The notes: a model not told the origin generated them from the sequence alone. A stretch of 64,000 nucleotides of DNA from an uncultured Parabacteroides sp. (GCF_902493135.1 NZ_CABUOD010000001.1:62001-126000), one strand, 5' to 3'. Shown: positions 8,854 to 18,300, numbered from the stretch's first letter. A program made the numbers and translations.

Positions 8854-11800
8854 TCAGAACTTCTGCATATTCAGATTCTTGTCCACCAGGATTCCGTCGA
8901 TCGCTTTCAGGTTGAATTTGACTTTACGTTTCGCTTTCAGCTTGATGGTGAAGAGAACTTCAGAACCTTCGAGCGCCTTTTTGTCGCCAAGATTGACGAA
9001 AGTAGGATAGAGCGCCTTTTGGCCGCTGGTGTGCAGACGGTCGTATGTCAGGTTCTCCATCGCACCGAGGTTTGCCGGTTCGATACCGACAAAATCATAG
9101 TCCTGCTGGTCGTAAGGCAATGCGAAACTCAAAGCGTTGACAGCTTTGATACTGTCGCCTTTGACGGTGATTTCGACTGTTTCGCCGGCATTGTACGTCT
9201 GCTTCGGAGTGGAGAGGGAGATCGTTCCGGTTACGCGGTCCGTGCCCGGATTTTCGATACCGTCTTCCAATTGGGTGGCCACAACCGATATGTCGTAAGC
9301 ATCGATCAGGCCGTTCCGGTTGATATCGCCTGCGCTGACATAATCGAAATCGCTGTCGCCGCGACGCAGCCCCGTGTAGTTCATATACGAAGTCAGGTCG
9401 TTCGAATCGATCTTCTTGTCGTTGTTGATGTCGCCCGGCAGGTAACTTTCCGTGCCCGGAACCTTGAATACATATAATTCGCGGCCGGAAGCATAGTTGC
9501 CGACACCTTCCCTGATATGCAACTTGATGTAACGGGCTTTCGGCTGATCCTTGAAAGTGAATACTTTCACGTCACCGTTACGTTCCCAGCGGAATGAGTC
9601 GACCGCCGTCCAGTTTTCCTTATCCATGCTGTAGGCCACGTCGCCGGCAAGGATCGTACCGTTGCCTCCATCCTGGCGGCACAGATAATGGAACTTATCC
9701 AGCTGGTTGATGGTGCGCAGGTCGATGATCATGTCGAACGGCATCGCATTCTTGCGGTACTTCGTGTGGAACATATCGCCCAACTCGGCAAAATCGAACA
9801 GGCGGAAAATTTCGAAGCCTTCCTGTTCTTCGGCTGTCACTTCGCCGCGGATGCCTTTGATGGCAAACTCCAGCGGGTTGGATTTTGTCTTGACAGAGAA
9901 GCCGGACCAGTCGGAATGGCCGTCCTTGTTGACGGAACGGATCTTGAACGAATAGTCTGTTTCGGCAGAAAGGTTGTCGAACAGCAGTTCGGTATTCTTG
10001 ATCTGTGTATAGAGCATGCCGTTAAAGTCTATTTCGTAGAAGTCGGCGCCGGAAACTTTCTCCCAAGTCGGTTTCAGCGTGTAGGCTTCCGTGTTCCCGT
10101 CCGTCACCTGAGCGGCCGGAGCGGTCAGCGAGCCGGTAGAGACGCGGTGGGTGTCGGGCATGTCGAATTGGTAGCCGTCGAGGGTGACGACCGTTTCGTT
10201 CAGAACGATGTCTGTCGGAGCCAGTTTGACCAACAACTGCGGATTCTTGGTGATCGTCACCTTTTCGAATTCGCTTCCTTTAGTGGCGAACTTGTTCAGG
10301 TTCGGGGCGGCATCGTAGAAATATACGTTCGTGCCGTTCAGGTATTCGTCCATCGAACGGGCGGCAGCCAGTTTCACTTTGGAGGAACCGATTTGGGCGG
10401 TGATCTTCTTCGGCATTTTTGAGAGATTGATGCGCAATTCGGTAGCTTTGTCTTTCACGAAGCCGTCAAAATCGCCTGTTGCCGGATGGATGGTCACTGA
10501 AACTTTTGACGGGTCGAGGTTCTTGATTTCGATCCGTGTGGTGGTCCCTTTGCCGTTCAGGTAAGCCTGCGTCTTGCCGTCATCGTCATATTCGACGAAC
10601 TCGCTGTCTCCGGACGGGTAAAGTTCGTAGATGCGCAGATTCTTGTCGATCTCCTTTACATTATTATTAGGGTTCGTCATCGGGATGATCGCACCCGCTT
10701 TCACGAATACCGGAAGTTTCCAGAGCGGAGAAGCGAAGTTGTTGACTACGCAGCCACCTGTGTATTTTTCACCGGTGAAATAGTCGAACCATTCGCCTTC
10801 AGGCAGATAGATGCCGTCGCGGATGTCGTTCCCCTTGTCATCCATTTGTGTCTCCTGGTAGATCGGGGCGACGAGGAAGTTCGGACCGTACATGAACTGG
10901 TATTGCGTAGCCTTGCCGTATGTGTATGGGTTCGGATCTTCGAGGAACATGGCGCGGATCATCGGTTTGCCGTCTACTGCTTCGCGTGCGATACTATAAG
11001 CATAAGGCATCAACTCCGATTTCATCTTCAGATACCAGCGGTTGATGGATGTTGCCGGCTCGCCTAAGGCATGCGGATATTTTTCGTTTGATCCCCAGCC
11101 GTCCATGTTCAGCTCCATCGGTGTCCAGGTCTTCCATTGGAAATCGCGGGTATTCATCGCCAGGTTCTTTCCTCCGAAGATGCCGTCCATGTCGGAAGTG
11201 ATATTCGGTTGTCCGGAAAGTCCCGAACCGATATAAGTCGGGATGTGGAAACGGATATATTCCCATTGTCCACCCGTCTGGTCACCCGACCAGATACCGG
11301 CGTAACGTTGCGTGCCGGCCCAGCCGTCGAGAGAGATAATGAACGGACGTGCGTCGTTTCCGTAGTACGGCATGATATGTCCGACATCGGCGACACCGTT
11401 CAGACCGAACGAATAACCCCAGCCGACCCATGCCACGTCTGTTTTCAGAACCCGTACACCGGCATCGCGCACCTCTTTTACGATGTCGCGTTGCAACAAG
11501 GCGCTGATGCTGTCTTTCGGGTGAAGGTCGGATTGTGTCCAAAGGCCGATCTCGACACCGTTCTTATGGGCGTAGTCGGCGAGGCTCTTTAAGTTTTGGA
11601 TGTTACCGTCCAATGTTTCGGTCTGTCCGTAGCCGGCTCCGTAGCCGTCGTTCGGCAACAACCAACCTAACGGCATATCATGATTTTTATAACGGTCGAT
11701 CACGGCGCGGGCGGAGAACTGATAGTTGTTCTTTTCTCCGTTCAGCGATTCCTTGATGCCGCCGTTGTCTTTCTGGCTTTCCTTGTAGCGTTTGCCGTCT

Positions 11801-12720
11801 TCGAACAGGATACCCTTTTCGTCTTCCACCCAATAGTCGCGGTTGTAAGCGTTCAGATGTCCCTGATAGAATCCGAACTTGGGCAGCAACACCGGGTTAC
11901 CGGTCAGTTGGTAGAAGTCGTTCAACAGGGCGACCGGTCCGTCGCTGACCATATAGAAAGCATCCAGATAGTCTGTATCGTGGGATAGTTTTACCGCACC
12001 TTTTTCGGCAGCGCCGAAATCATATTTTCCCTGTTTGAAGGTGTACCACATGAAGCCGTAGCCGTTCGTGGACCAATAGTAAGGAGTAGGAGAGGCCACG
12101 CCGCCGTCTGTCCAACTGTTCTGGTTTTCAATAGCAATGGCTTTGCCCTTATGCGAGAAGCGTCCGTTCTGCACGCCGCCGCCGTAGAAATATTCATCCG
12201 GATTTTCTTTCAGCGTCAGGATTGTTTTTCCTTTTTCGTAAGCCACCGGCTTGATCTCTTCAAAAACGATTTTGTTTGTGATGAGGTTGGTGACTTTCAG
12301 TAGGGCGGTTGACTTGTCCAGTTGGAGTCTGACTTTTGCGGTCGTGATGGTCACTTGGCCGTTTTCGTCCCGGATGTCCAGTTTGGATACCGGACGACGG
12401 GGATTGTCCACGAGAATCCGGGCTTCCGGTTTAGCCTCCGGATCACGAAGGATGCCGCCGTTGTTGTCCTGGAACATACGGAAAATATTGTCTCCGTAGA
12501 AATCGAATGTCATCCGCTGATTGTTGGAGAATACGACATCGACCGTAGTCGGGTTGATCCGTTGCACACTGACGATCGTTTGCGCCTGCTGGGCGATAGT
12601 GGCTACAGGTTCGGAAGTCCCGGTCGCAGCCATTAATGGAGCAGGGGAAAACATCAATGGCGCAGCAAGAGCGATCAGGATCGCTTGTTTCTGTTTACGA
12701 TTAGCCATTAAGCGTTTCAT
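8854..12720 (-). CDS. GH31 alpha-glycosidase with FN3, F5/8C, dockerin and cohesin-like domains
   Basis: A 1288-residue secreted glycoside hydrolase. Signal peptide residues 1-32; N-terminal beta-sandwich ~50-250; GH31 barrel ~280-650 with the predicted nucleophile Asp428 in LKTDVAW and acid/base Asp480 in WSGDQ; DUF5110-like domain ~690-775; fibronectin-III ~860-945; F5/8C (discoidin) domain ~955-1088; two dockerin-type EF-hand repeats at 1096-1152 (GDINNDKKIDSND and GDINRNGLIDAYD); and a cohesin-like beta-sandwich ~1163-1288. GH31 enzymes are mainly alpha-glucosidases or alpha-xylosidases; the exact substrate cannot be read from sequence. The accessory domains suggest carbohydrate or cell-surface attachment. 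Dockerin and cohesin-like modules in one chain are unusual. It is a single-gene unit with its own terminator and promoter. Confidence 0.9.
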   Translation of the reverse strand: MKRLMANRKQKQAILIALAAPLMFSPAPLMAATGTSEPVATIAQQAQTIVSVQRINPTTVDVVFSNNQRMTFDFYGDNIFRMFQDNNGGILRDPEAKPEARILVDNPRRPVSKLDIRDENGQVTITTAKVRLQLDKSTALLKVTNLITNKIVFEEIKPVAYEKGKTILTLKENPDEYFYGGGVQNGRFSHKGKAIAIENQNSWTDGGVASPTPYYWSTNGYGFMWYTFKQGKYDFGAAEKGAVKLSHDTDYLDAFYMVSDGPVALLNDFYQLTGNPVLLPKFGFYQGHLNAYNRDYWVEDEKGILFEDGKRYKESQKDNGGIKESLNGEKNNYQFSARAVIDRYKNHDMPLGWLLPNDGYGAGYGQTETLDGNIQNLKSLADYAHKNGVEIGLWTQSDLHPKDSISALLQRDIVKEVRDAGVRVLKTDVAWVGWGYSFGLNGVADVGHIMPYYGNDARPFIISLDGWAGTQRYAGIWSGDQTGGQWEYIRFHIPTYIGSGLSGQPNITSDMDGIFGGKNLAMNTRDFQWKTWTPMELNMDGWGSNEKYPHALGEPATSINRWYLKMKSELMPYAYSIAREAVDGKPMIRAMFLEDPNPYTYGKATQYQFMYGPNFLVAPIYQETQMDDKGNDIRDGIYLPEGEWFDYFTGEKYTGGCVVNNFASPLWKLPVFVKAGAIIPMTNPNNNVKEIDKNLRIYELYPSGDSEFVEYDDDGKTQAYLNGKGTTTRIEIKNLDPSKVSVTIHPATGDFDGFVKDKATELRINLSKMPKKITAQIGSSKVKLAAARSMDEYLNGTNVYFYDAAPNLNKFATKGSEFEKVTITKNPQLLVKLAPTDIVLNETVVTLDGYQFDMPDTHRVSTGSLTAPAAQVTDGNTEAYTLKPTWEKVSGADFYEIDFNGMLYTQIKNTELLFDNLSAETDYSFKIRSVNKDGHSDWSGFSVKTKSNPLEFAIKGIRGEVTAEEQEGFEIFRLFDFAELGDMFHTKYRKNAMPFDMIIDLRTINQLDKFHYLCRQDGGNGTILAGDVAYSMDKENWTAVDSFRWERNGDVKVFTFKDQPKARYIKLHIREGVGNYASGRELYVFKVPGTESYLPGDINNDKKIDSNDLTSYMNYTGLRRGDSDFDYVSAGDINRNGLIDAYDISVVATQLEDGIENPGTDRVTGTISLSTPKQTYNAGETVEITVKGDSIKAVNALSFALPYDQQDYDFVGIEPANLGAMENLTYDRLHTSGQKALYPTFVNLGDKKALEGSEVLFTIKLKAKRKVKFNLKAIDGILVDKNLNMQKF

Positions 12721-12760
12721 GTTTGAATTAATTGATTTATTAGGTTTCTATATTCTGAGA

Positions 12761-12768
12761 CAAAAGTA
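12761..12768 (-). promoter_or_regulatory. -7 element of the GH31 gene
   Basis: Minus-strand TACTTTTG is a full match to TAnnTTTG, 41 bases before the ATG. The corresponding -33 position falls inside the inverted-repeat element that begins at 12781. Confidence 0.5.
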
Positions 12769-12780
12769 CATAAAATTTCT

Positions 12781-13328
12781 ATTACTTTTCCCTGGATGGA
12801 AAAGTAATCAAAAGATCACGGCTTAACCTGCCTCGCTACTCCGTTCCCTTCGTTCGCTGTCGCCTGCGAAACTCGCTTCGCTCAGACAGCGCAGGCTCCG
12901 GGCGCTCGCTTTGGTCACTTCGCTTTACGCTCGCCAGCTTAGGCCGGAGATAGAGCCGTTCCGGCTCTTTTGGAATGGCCGATACCGGCAGTTCTCCAGT
13001 AGGGGCAGGGCTTTGCTCTGCCCTTTTGTCTTCAACGGAGATGACATCGTTTCCATTGGGCGGAGTAGAACCCTGCCCCTACGAGTCACCATTATTCATT
13101 ACACCTTCATAAAGAAACAGGCTGTATCGGCAATCCTAAGAGAAAGCGGAGCTTTCTTGGGAAGGCCTAAGCGGATGGGCGTAAAGCGGAGGGTAAAGGC
13201 GGAGCGTCCGGAGCCTGCGCTGTTTGAGCGAAGCGAGTTTCGCAGGCGACAGCGTAGTCTTTGCCCGGAGTAGCCCAGCCGGTTCTGCCTTGATCTTTTT
13301 ATTACTTTTCCATCCAGGGAAAAGTAAT
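12781..13328. mobile_element. 548-bp MITE-like element with ~165-bp imperfect inverted repeats
   Basis: Both ends carry the same 28-bp hairpin in opposite orientation: ATTACTTTTCC, six bases, GGAAAAGTAAT at 12781-12808 and 13301-13328. Inside them the arms continue for roughly 165 bp: GTCGCCTGCGAAACTCGCTT near 12870 is matched in reverse by AAGCGAGTTTCGCAGGCGAC near 13240, and further matching continues around GCTTAGGCC. The centre holds a second nested inverted repeat (GTAGGGGCAGGG near 13000, CCCTGCCCCTAC near 13075). No credible coding sequence is present, so it would be a non-autonomous element. It occupies almost all of the 715-bp space between the GH31 gene and the carboxylase operon. 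Confidence 0.75.
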
Positions 13329-13435
13329 GTAATAAATATTACCTATCAATTGATCGATAAACCTTATCCTTGCATCCGGTGTTAGTATATAATAAATGCT
13401 TACATTGCACAAAACTCATTTAAACCGGATATTCC

Positions 13436-14980
13436 ATGAAAGAGAAAATCGATCAGTTAGCGGCTCTTAACCACCAAGCAGAATTGGGTGGTGGAGAAGA
13501 CCGGATCGCCAAGCAACATGCGGCAGGAAAATTGACTGCCCGTGAACGTATTGAACTGCTCCTTGAAAAGGGAAGTTTTGTCGAAGTAGACAAGTTTGTC
13601 ACCCACCGTTGCACCGAGTTCGGACTGGAAAAACAGCGTCCGTTGGGCGACGGGGTGGTTACCGGCTACGGGATGATAGGTAAACGCACGGTTTTTGTCT
13701 TCGCCCAAGACTTCACGGTCTTTGGCGGCGCCCTCTCCGAAACGTATGCGCGTAAGATTTGCAAGATTATGGATATGGCGATGCAGTTAGGTGCTCCGGT
13801 GATCGGCCTGAACGATTCGGGCGGGGCGCGTATCCAGGAAGGCGTCCGTTCGCTTGCCGGGTATGCGGAGATATTCCTGCGCAACTCGCTGGCTTCGGGC
13901 GTGATCCCGCAGATCAGCGCCATCATGGGCCCGTGTGCCGGAGGAGCCGTCTATTCGCCTGCGCTGACCGACTTTATCTTTATGGTGAAAGATTCCAGCT
14001 ACATGTTTATCACAGGTCCCGAAGTGGTCAAGAGCGTGACGCAGGAAGAGGTGACCATGAACGAACTGGGCGGATCGGAAGTGCACAGCACGAAATCGGG
14101 CGTCGCCCATTTCACCGCCGACAACGACATGGAATGCATCCTGAAGATACGCGAACTGATGTCCTTCCTGCCGAACAACAACATGGAAGAGCCCCCGTTC
14201 GTCCCGACTACCGACAGTGCGAACCGCATCGACGAAAACCTGAACAACCTGGTCCCGACCAATCCGAACCAGCCCTACGACATGCGCGAACTGATCCTTT
14301 CGGTGGCGGACGACAACAATTTCTTCGAAGTACAGGAAGAATACGCCCGCAACATCCTGATCGGCTATATCCGCCTGAACGGGAAGACGGTCGGCGTCGT
14401 TGCCAACCAACCGGCCGCTCTCGCCGGGACGCTCGATATCAATGCGTCGGTCAAGGCCGCCCGCTTCGTCCGTTTCTGCGACGCGTTCAACATTCCGTTG
14501 CTGACATTCGTGGACGTGCCGGGATTCCTTCCGGGCGTGAACCAGGAATATGAAGGCATTATCCGCCACGGAGCCAAGCTGCTCTACGCCTATTGCGAGG
14601 CGACCGTCCCGAAAGTGACGGTGATCACGCGCAAGGCCTACGGAGGCGCCTACGACGTGATGAGTTCCAAACATATCCGCGGCGATATCAATTTCGCCTA
14701 TCCGACGGCCGAGATCGCCGTGATGGGGCCGGACGGCGCCGTCAACATCCTTTTCCGCAAAGAGCTGAAGAAAGCCGAGGATGTGGACAAGAAACGCAAG
14801 GAATTGCAGGACGATTACCGCGAGAAATTCGCCAACCCTTACCGCGCCGCCGAGTTGGGATATGTCGACGAGATCATCGAACCGTCCGTAACCCGTCCGC
14901 GCCTGATCCGCAGCTTCGAGCTGCTGGCCAACAAGCGGCAGTCCAACCCGCCGAAGAAACATTCCAATATTCCACTTTAA
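13436..14980 (+). CDS. acyl-CoA carboxylase carboxyltransferase subunit (propionyl-CoA carboxylase beta / MmdA-like)
   Basis: Carboxyltransferase subunit of a biotin-dependent acyl-CoA carboxylase or decarboxylase, 514 residues, typical for PccB/MmdA. Signatures include GGSVHSTKSGVAH-like text (GGSEVHSTKSGVAHF), the oxyanion-hole motifs IGLNDSGGARIQEG and MGPCAGGAVYSPALTDF in the N-half, and FVDVPGFLPGVNQEYEGIIRHGAK and TRKAYGGAYDVMSSKHI in the C-half. It heads a three-gene operon with the biotin carboxylase (12-base gap) and the biotin carrier. In propionate-forming Bacteroidales the complex transfers CO2 between methylmalonyl-CoA and propionyl-CoA; direction and exact acyl-CoA are inferred. 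Codon usage is strongly C-ending, consistent with high expression. Confidence 0.9.
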   Translation: MKEKIDQLAALNHQAELGGGEDRIAKQHAAGKLTARERIELLLEKGSFVEVDKFVTHRCTEFGLEKQRPLGDGVVTGYGMIGKRTVFVFAQDFTVFGGALSETYARKICKIMDMAMQLGAPVIGLNDSGGARIQEGVRSLAGYAEIFLRNSLASGVIPQISAIMGPCAGGAVYSPALTDFIFMVKDSSYMFITGPEVVKSVTQEEVTMNELGGSEVHSTKSGVAHFTADNDMECILKIRELMSFLPNNNMEEPPFVPTTDSANRIDENLNNLVPTNPNQPYDMRELILSVADDNNFFEVQEEYARNILIGYIRLNGKTVGVVANQPAALAGTLDINASVKAARFVRFCDAFNIPLLTFVDVPGFLPGVNQEYEGIIRHGAKLLYAYCEATVPKVTVITRKAYGGAYDVMSSKHIRGDINFAYPTAEIAVMGPDGAVNILFRKELKKAEDVDKKRKELQDDYREKFANPYRAAELGYVDEIIEPSVTRPRLIRSFELLANKRQSNPPKKHSNIPL

Positions 14981-14992
14981 AACGCAGCCGTT

Positions 14993-16504
14993 ATGATTAA
15001 GAAAGTATTAGTAGCCAACCGCGGCGAGATCGCCATGCGTATCTTTCGTACCTGCCGCGTGATGAATATCCCCACCGTCGCCATCTATACCCATGTCGAC
15101 CGTGGCGCCCTGCATGTCCGGTATGCCGAAGAAGCCTACTGCATCTCCGAGGATGCGGCCGACACTTCCTACCTCAAACCCGAACTGATCCTCTCGATCG
15201 CCAAGAAAACGGGAGCCGCCATCCATCCCGGATACGGTTTCCTGTCGGAGAATGCCGATTTCGCCCGCCGTTGCGAGGAAGAAGGTGTGATCTTTATCGG
15301 TCCGAGCGCCGACGTGATCGCCCGCATGGGAGTCAAGACCGAAGCGCGTAAGATCATGGCGGACGCCGGTGTCCCGATCGTCCCCGGAACCAAGGAACCC
15401 GTTGCCGGCCTCGAAGAGGTCCGCCGCGTGGCAGCCGAAATCGGTTATCCCATCATGCTGAAAGCCCTTGCCGGAGGCGGTGGGAAAGGAATGCGCCTGG
15501 TGCGCGACGAGGCCGGGCTGGACGAAGCCTTCCGCCTTTCCCGTTCGGAAGCCGCCAACTCGTTCGGCGACGATGCCATCTATATCGAGAAATACATCGA
15601 ACATCCGCACCATATCGAGGTGCAGGTCTTGGGCGACAAATACGGCAATGTGATCCATCTCTACGACCGCGAATGCTCCATCCAGCGCCGTAACCAGAAA
15701 GTGATCGAAGAGGCCCCGTCGCCCTTCGTCAAGGAGGAGACGCGCCGGAAGATGTTGGAGGTTGCCGTCGAAGCCTGCAAGAAGATCGGCTACTACAGTG
15801 CCGGGACGCTCGAATTCATGATGGACAAGGACCAGAATTTCTACTTCCTCGAAATGAATACCCGCTTGCAGGTCGAGCATTCCGTGACCGAAGAGTGTAC
15901 CGGTGTCGACCTCGTGCGCGACATGATCCTCGTGGCCGCCGGAAATCCGCTTCCCTATAAGCAGGAAGACATCGAGTTCCGCGGCGCCGCCATCGAATGC
16001 CGCATCTATGCCGAGGATCCGGAGAACAACTTCATGCCGTCGCCCGGCGTCATCAAGGTGCGCGAAGCTCCCGAAGGACGTAACGTGCGTCTGGACAGCG
16101 CCGCCTACGCCGGTTTTGAAGTCTCCCTCCACTACGACCCGATGATCGCCAAGCTCTGCGCCTGGGGACGTAACCGCGAGTCGGCCATCTCCAACATGGT
16201 GCGCGCCCTCCGCGAATACAAGATCCTGGGGATCAAGACGACGATCCCGTTCCACCAGCGTGTGCTGCACAACGCGACCTTCCTCTCCGGCAACTACGAC
16301 ACGACCTTCATCGACACCAAGTTCGACAAGGAAGACCTGAAACGCCGCCAGAGCAATGATCCGCTTGTAGCCGTGATCGCTGCCGCCATCAAACATTTCG
16401 AGCAGGAGAAGGAAGCAGCCGCGCGGGCGACGACCGTCCCGCTCGTCGGAGAATCCCTGTGGAAGTATTACGGCAAGTTACAGATGACTGCCAATAATTA
16501 TTAG
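14993..16504 (+). CDS. biotin carboxylase subunit
   Basis: ATP-grasp biotin carboxylase of 503 residues, which carboxylates the biotin of the carrier protein encoded next. Visible motifs are VANRGEIAMRIFRTCR at the N-terminus, the Gly-rich ATP loop ALAGGGGKGMR, DRECSIQRRNQKVIEEAPSP, and the catalytic FLEMNTRLQVEHSVTE. The C-terminal domain ends with ~50 extra residues beyond the AccC core (FEQEKEAAARAT), as in PycA/PccA-type small subunits. It sits between the carboxyltransferase and the biotin carrier with 12-base gaps on either side, so the three form a stoichiometric operon. It could also serve other carboxylases, but the context favours propionyl/methylmalonyl-CoA. Confidence 0.93.
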   Translation: MIKKVLVANRGEIAMRIFRTCRVMNIPTVAIYTHVDRGALHVRYAEEAYCISEDAADTSYLKPELILSIAKKTGAAIHPGYGFLSENADFARRCEEEGVIFIGPSADVIARMGVKTEARKIMADAGVPIVPGTKEPVAGLEEVRRVAAEIGYPIMLKALAGGGGKGMRLVRDEAGLDEAFRLSRSEAANSFGDDAIYIEKYIEHPHHIEVQVLGDKYGNVIHLYDRECSIQRRNQKVIEEAPSPFVKEETRRKMLEVAVEACKKIGYYSAGTLEFMMDKDQNFYFLEMNTRLQVEHSVTEECTGVDLVRDMILVAAGNPLPYKQEDIEFRGAAIECRIYAEDPENNFMPSPGVIKVREAPEGRNVRLDSAAYAGFEVSLHYDPMIAKLCAWGRNRESAISNMVRALREYKILGIKTTIPFHQRVLHNATFLSGNYDTTFIDTKFDKEDLKRRQSNDPLVAVIAAAIKHFEQEKEAAARATTVPLVGESLWKYYGKLQMTANNY

Positions 16505-16516
16505 GAGGAACTTATT

Positions 16517-17044
16517 ATGTCAGCAAAAGCATTAGCGACCTATTTCGCAACAGTAAACGATATCCCCGATACCGAATTCAAAGTGGAAATTCTCGAAGAC
16601 GGCCCCGTAAAGAAGGTCTCCGTCAACGGCAAGATCTACGAAGTGGACTACAACATGGGAGGAGATACGATCCATTCCATCATCCTGAACCACAAATCGC
16701 ACGGTGTCCAGATTTCAAACGTAGGCAACGACATTTACGAGGTGAAGAACAAAGGTGATTATTTCCAGGTCCAGGTGATCGACGAACTGAAGAAGATGCG
16801 CCAATCCCGCATCCGTTCCGCCGCCGCCGGCCGCCAGGTGATCACCGCACAGATGCCGGGCGTGATACTCAAGGTTCACGTCAAGCCCGGCGAAGAAGTC
16901 CAAGCCGGAACCCCGCTCTGTGTCCTCGTCGCCATGAAAATGGAAAACGAGATCCGCAGCCCGATCGACGGCGTTGTAAAAGAGGTGTATATCGGCGATG
17001 GCGACAAAGTTTCCGTTGGCGATAAAATGTTGGTTGTAGAATAG
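16517..17044 (+). CDS. biotin carboxyl carrier protein
   Basis: Biotinyl carrier subunit of 175 residues. The C-terminal ~75 residues are a biotinyl/lipoyl domain with the biotinylation motif AMKMEN and the surrounding PGVILKVHVKPGEEVQAG and VSVGDKMLVVE. The N-terminal ~95 residues are the linker or BT-like region found in three-subunit acyl-CoA carboxylases. It has one of the few good Shine-Dalgarno sites in the window (AGGAGGA at 16503-16509, eight bases before ATG). It is the last gene of the carboxylase operon and is followed by a terminator. Confidence 0.92.
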   Translation: MSAKALATYFATVNDIPDTEFKVEILEDGPVKKVSVNGKIYEVDYNMGGDTIHSIILNHKSHGVQISNVGNDIYEVKNKGDYFQVQVIDELKKMRQSRIRSAAAGRQVITAQMPGVILKVHVKPGEEVQAGTPLCVLVAMKMENEIRSPIDGVVKEVYIGDGDKVSVGDKMLVVE

Positions 17045-17077
17045 TTTTTTGTTCTTTTTGTGGTTTTCATGATGGTG

Positions 17078-17107
17078 AAAGGGAGGGTCTGAAAAGATTC
17101 TCCCTTT
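17078..17107 (+). terminator. terminator of the carboxylase operon
   Basis: The arms AAAGGGAG and CTCCCTTT enclose GGTCTGAAAAGATT; the stem is followed by TGTTCGTTTTATTTTG. Located 34 bases after the biotin carrier stop. Confidence 0.7.
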
Positions 17108-17119
17108 TGTTCGTTTTAT

Positions 17120-17150
17120 TTTGTTTTGATCATTTTAAATCATTAACTTG
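17120..17150 (+). promoter_or_regulatory. promoter of the first DUF4925-like lipoprotein gene
   Basis: A -33 TTTG (17120-17123) and a -7-like TAACTTG (17144-17150) are separated by 20 bases, close to the Bacteroidetes pattern; 40 bases remain to the ATG. Confidence 0.35.
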
Positions 17151-17190
17151 CGCGCAGTTTGATATAGTTTAATAATTTAAAATGTGTATT

Positions 17191-18249
17191 ATGAAAAAGA
17201 GTTTATTCTATTTAATGGCCCTATTTTGTGCCTTAAATCTTTTTTCATCTTGTGGAGACGACGATAATAAAGATGAACCAACACCAGAGGACACAACTTG
17301 GAAAGCTGTTGCTGGTTCGTATACCGCAGACAAACTTAAGTTGACTTATAATGGTCAAGAACTTAGTAATCAATCGGTCACGGTAGAAGCCGTTTCAGCA
17401 GAGAAAGCAACTGCTATTTTGAAAGGAATGGTTGCAGGTGTAGACGAAGTGAAAGTTGATCTTATTATGTCGAAAGCTACAAAAGCGGAAGAAGTAATTG
17501 CCAATTATAATCTGGAAGGAACTGCAACAGTGGAAGGTAGCCGTACAGTGTCTGTTACTGGAAATGTGAATGCAGGCGTCCTGACATTAGCCGTTGCCAT
17601 CAAAGTTGATTCTCCCCTTGTTGGTACGTGGATATTCCCGTCTTATGTTCCGTCTGATGTAAATGGAGATGGTAAAATTGATGCAAATGATTATAATGTA
17701 ATGGGAGGTAGTTTCTTCATGAACCTGGCTACCGAATCAGGAGAGATAGCGTTTGGGGGACAAACTATTCCGGACTATCAATTCTGTGCGTTTGTCGATC
17801 AAAAAGCTGAGGCGGCTATTGCCGAAGTCGCACCGGAGATTACATTCGTTGAAAACGGCAATATAACAATTTCTTTTACGAAAGATGGAAAAGCAACTAA
17901 GTTAGAAGGTCTTATGGGGTATTACGTAAAAGATAAAATGTTATATGTAACCCTTGACATTACTGCATTGATGGGAATGCTTAAATCAGAAAACAATACA
18001 TTGGCAGAGCTTATAGCGATGGCTCAAAATGGTATTCCTTTAGTTCTTGAAGAAGAGGATGGCGAATATAGTATTTTGATTAATAATACGCTCGCAACAT
18101 CTTTGGGTACGCAACTGGCTCCTGTAATGGAATTAATAGCCGGCTTTATGCCTGACAAAGCAGAGATGATCGGTCAAATCGGAGCTTTACTTCCTGTTAT
18201 TATGGCTGACAAAGATTTTATGGTAGGAATCAATTTGTCTAAAAAATAA
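17191..18249 (+). CDS. DUF4925-like lipoprotein with an EF-hand insert
   Basis: A lipoprotein of 352 residues. ATG at 17191 is chosen (an in-frame ATG three codons earlier only adds MCI before the signal). Signal MKKSLFYLMALFCALNLFSSC ends at the lipobox Cys, followed by the Asp-rich GDDDNKD tail typical of surface-exported Bacteroidetes lipoproteins. The mature part has two beta-rich halves; the first (WKAVAGSYTADKLKL to VDSPLVGTW) closely parallels the next gene. In the middle, just after GTW, there is a dockerin/EF-hand-like calcium loop, DVNGDGKIDANDYN, that the paralogue lacks. The fold resembles proteins annotated DUF4925 in Bacteroides (from memory, not searched). Ligand and role unknown. 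AT-rich compared with the upstream carboxylase genes. Confidence 0.75.
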   Translation: MKKSLFYLMALFCALNLFSSCGDDDNKDEPTPEDTTWKAVAGSYTADKLKLTYNGQELSNQSVTVEAVSAEKATAILKGMVAGVDEVKVDLIMSKATKAEEVIANYNLEGTATVEGSRTVSVTGNVNAGVLTLAVAIKVDSPLVGTWIFPSYVPSDVNGDGKIDANDYNVMGGSFFMNLATESGEIAFGGQTIPDYQFCAFVDQKAEAAIAEVAPEITFVENGNITISFTKDGKATKLEGLMGYYVKDKMLYVTLDITALMGMLKSENNTLAELIAMAQNGIPLVLEEEDGEYSILINNTLATSLGTQLAPVMELIAGFMPDKAEMIGQIGALLPVIMADKDFMVGINLSKK

Positions 18250-18300
18250 TCATACTATAATTGATCCAATATTATAGATTGAATTGTCTATTTTTATGAT

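Noticed and set aside
12911..13273. Plus-strand open frame of about 120 codons
   Set aside because: It lies inside the inverted-repeat element, runs through its arm, and its translation (ERPEPALFERSEFRRRQ) is the kind produced by repeat DNA.
13787..16396. Long minus-strand open frames opposite the carboxylase genes
   Set aside because: The carboxyltransferase and biotin carboxylase on the plus strand have complete conserved motifs; strong C-ending codon use leaves few stops on the other strand.
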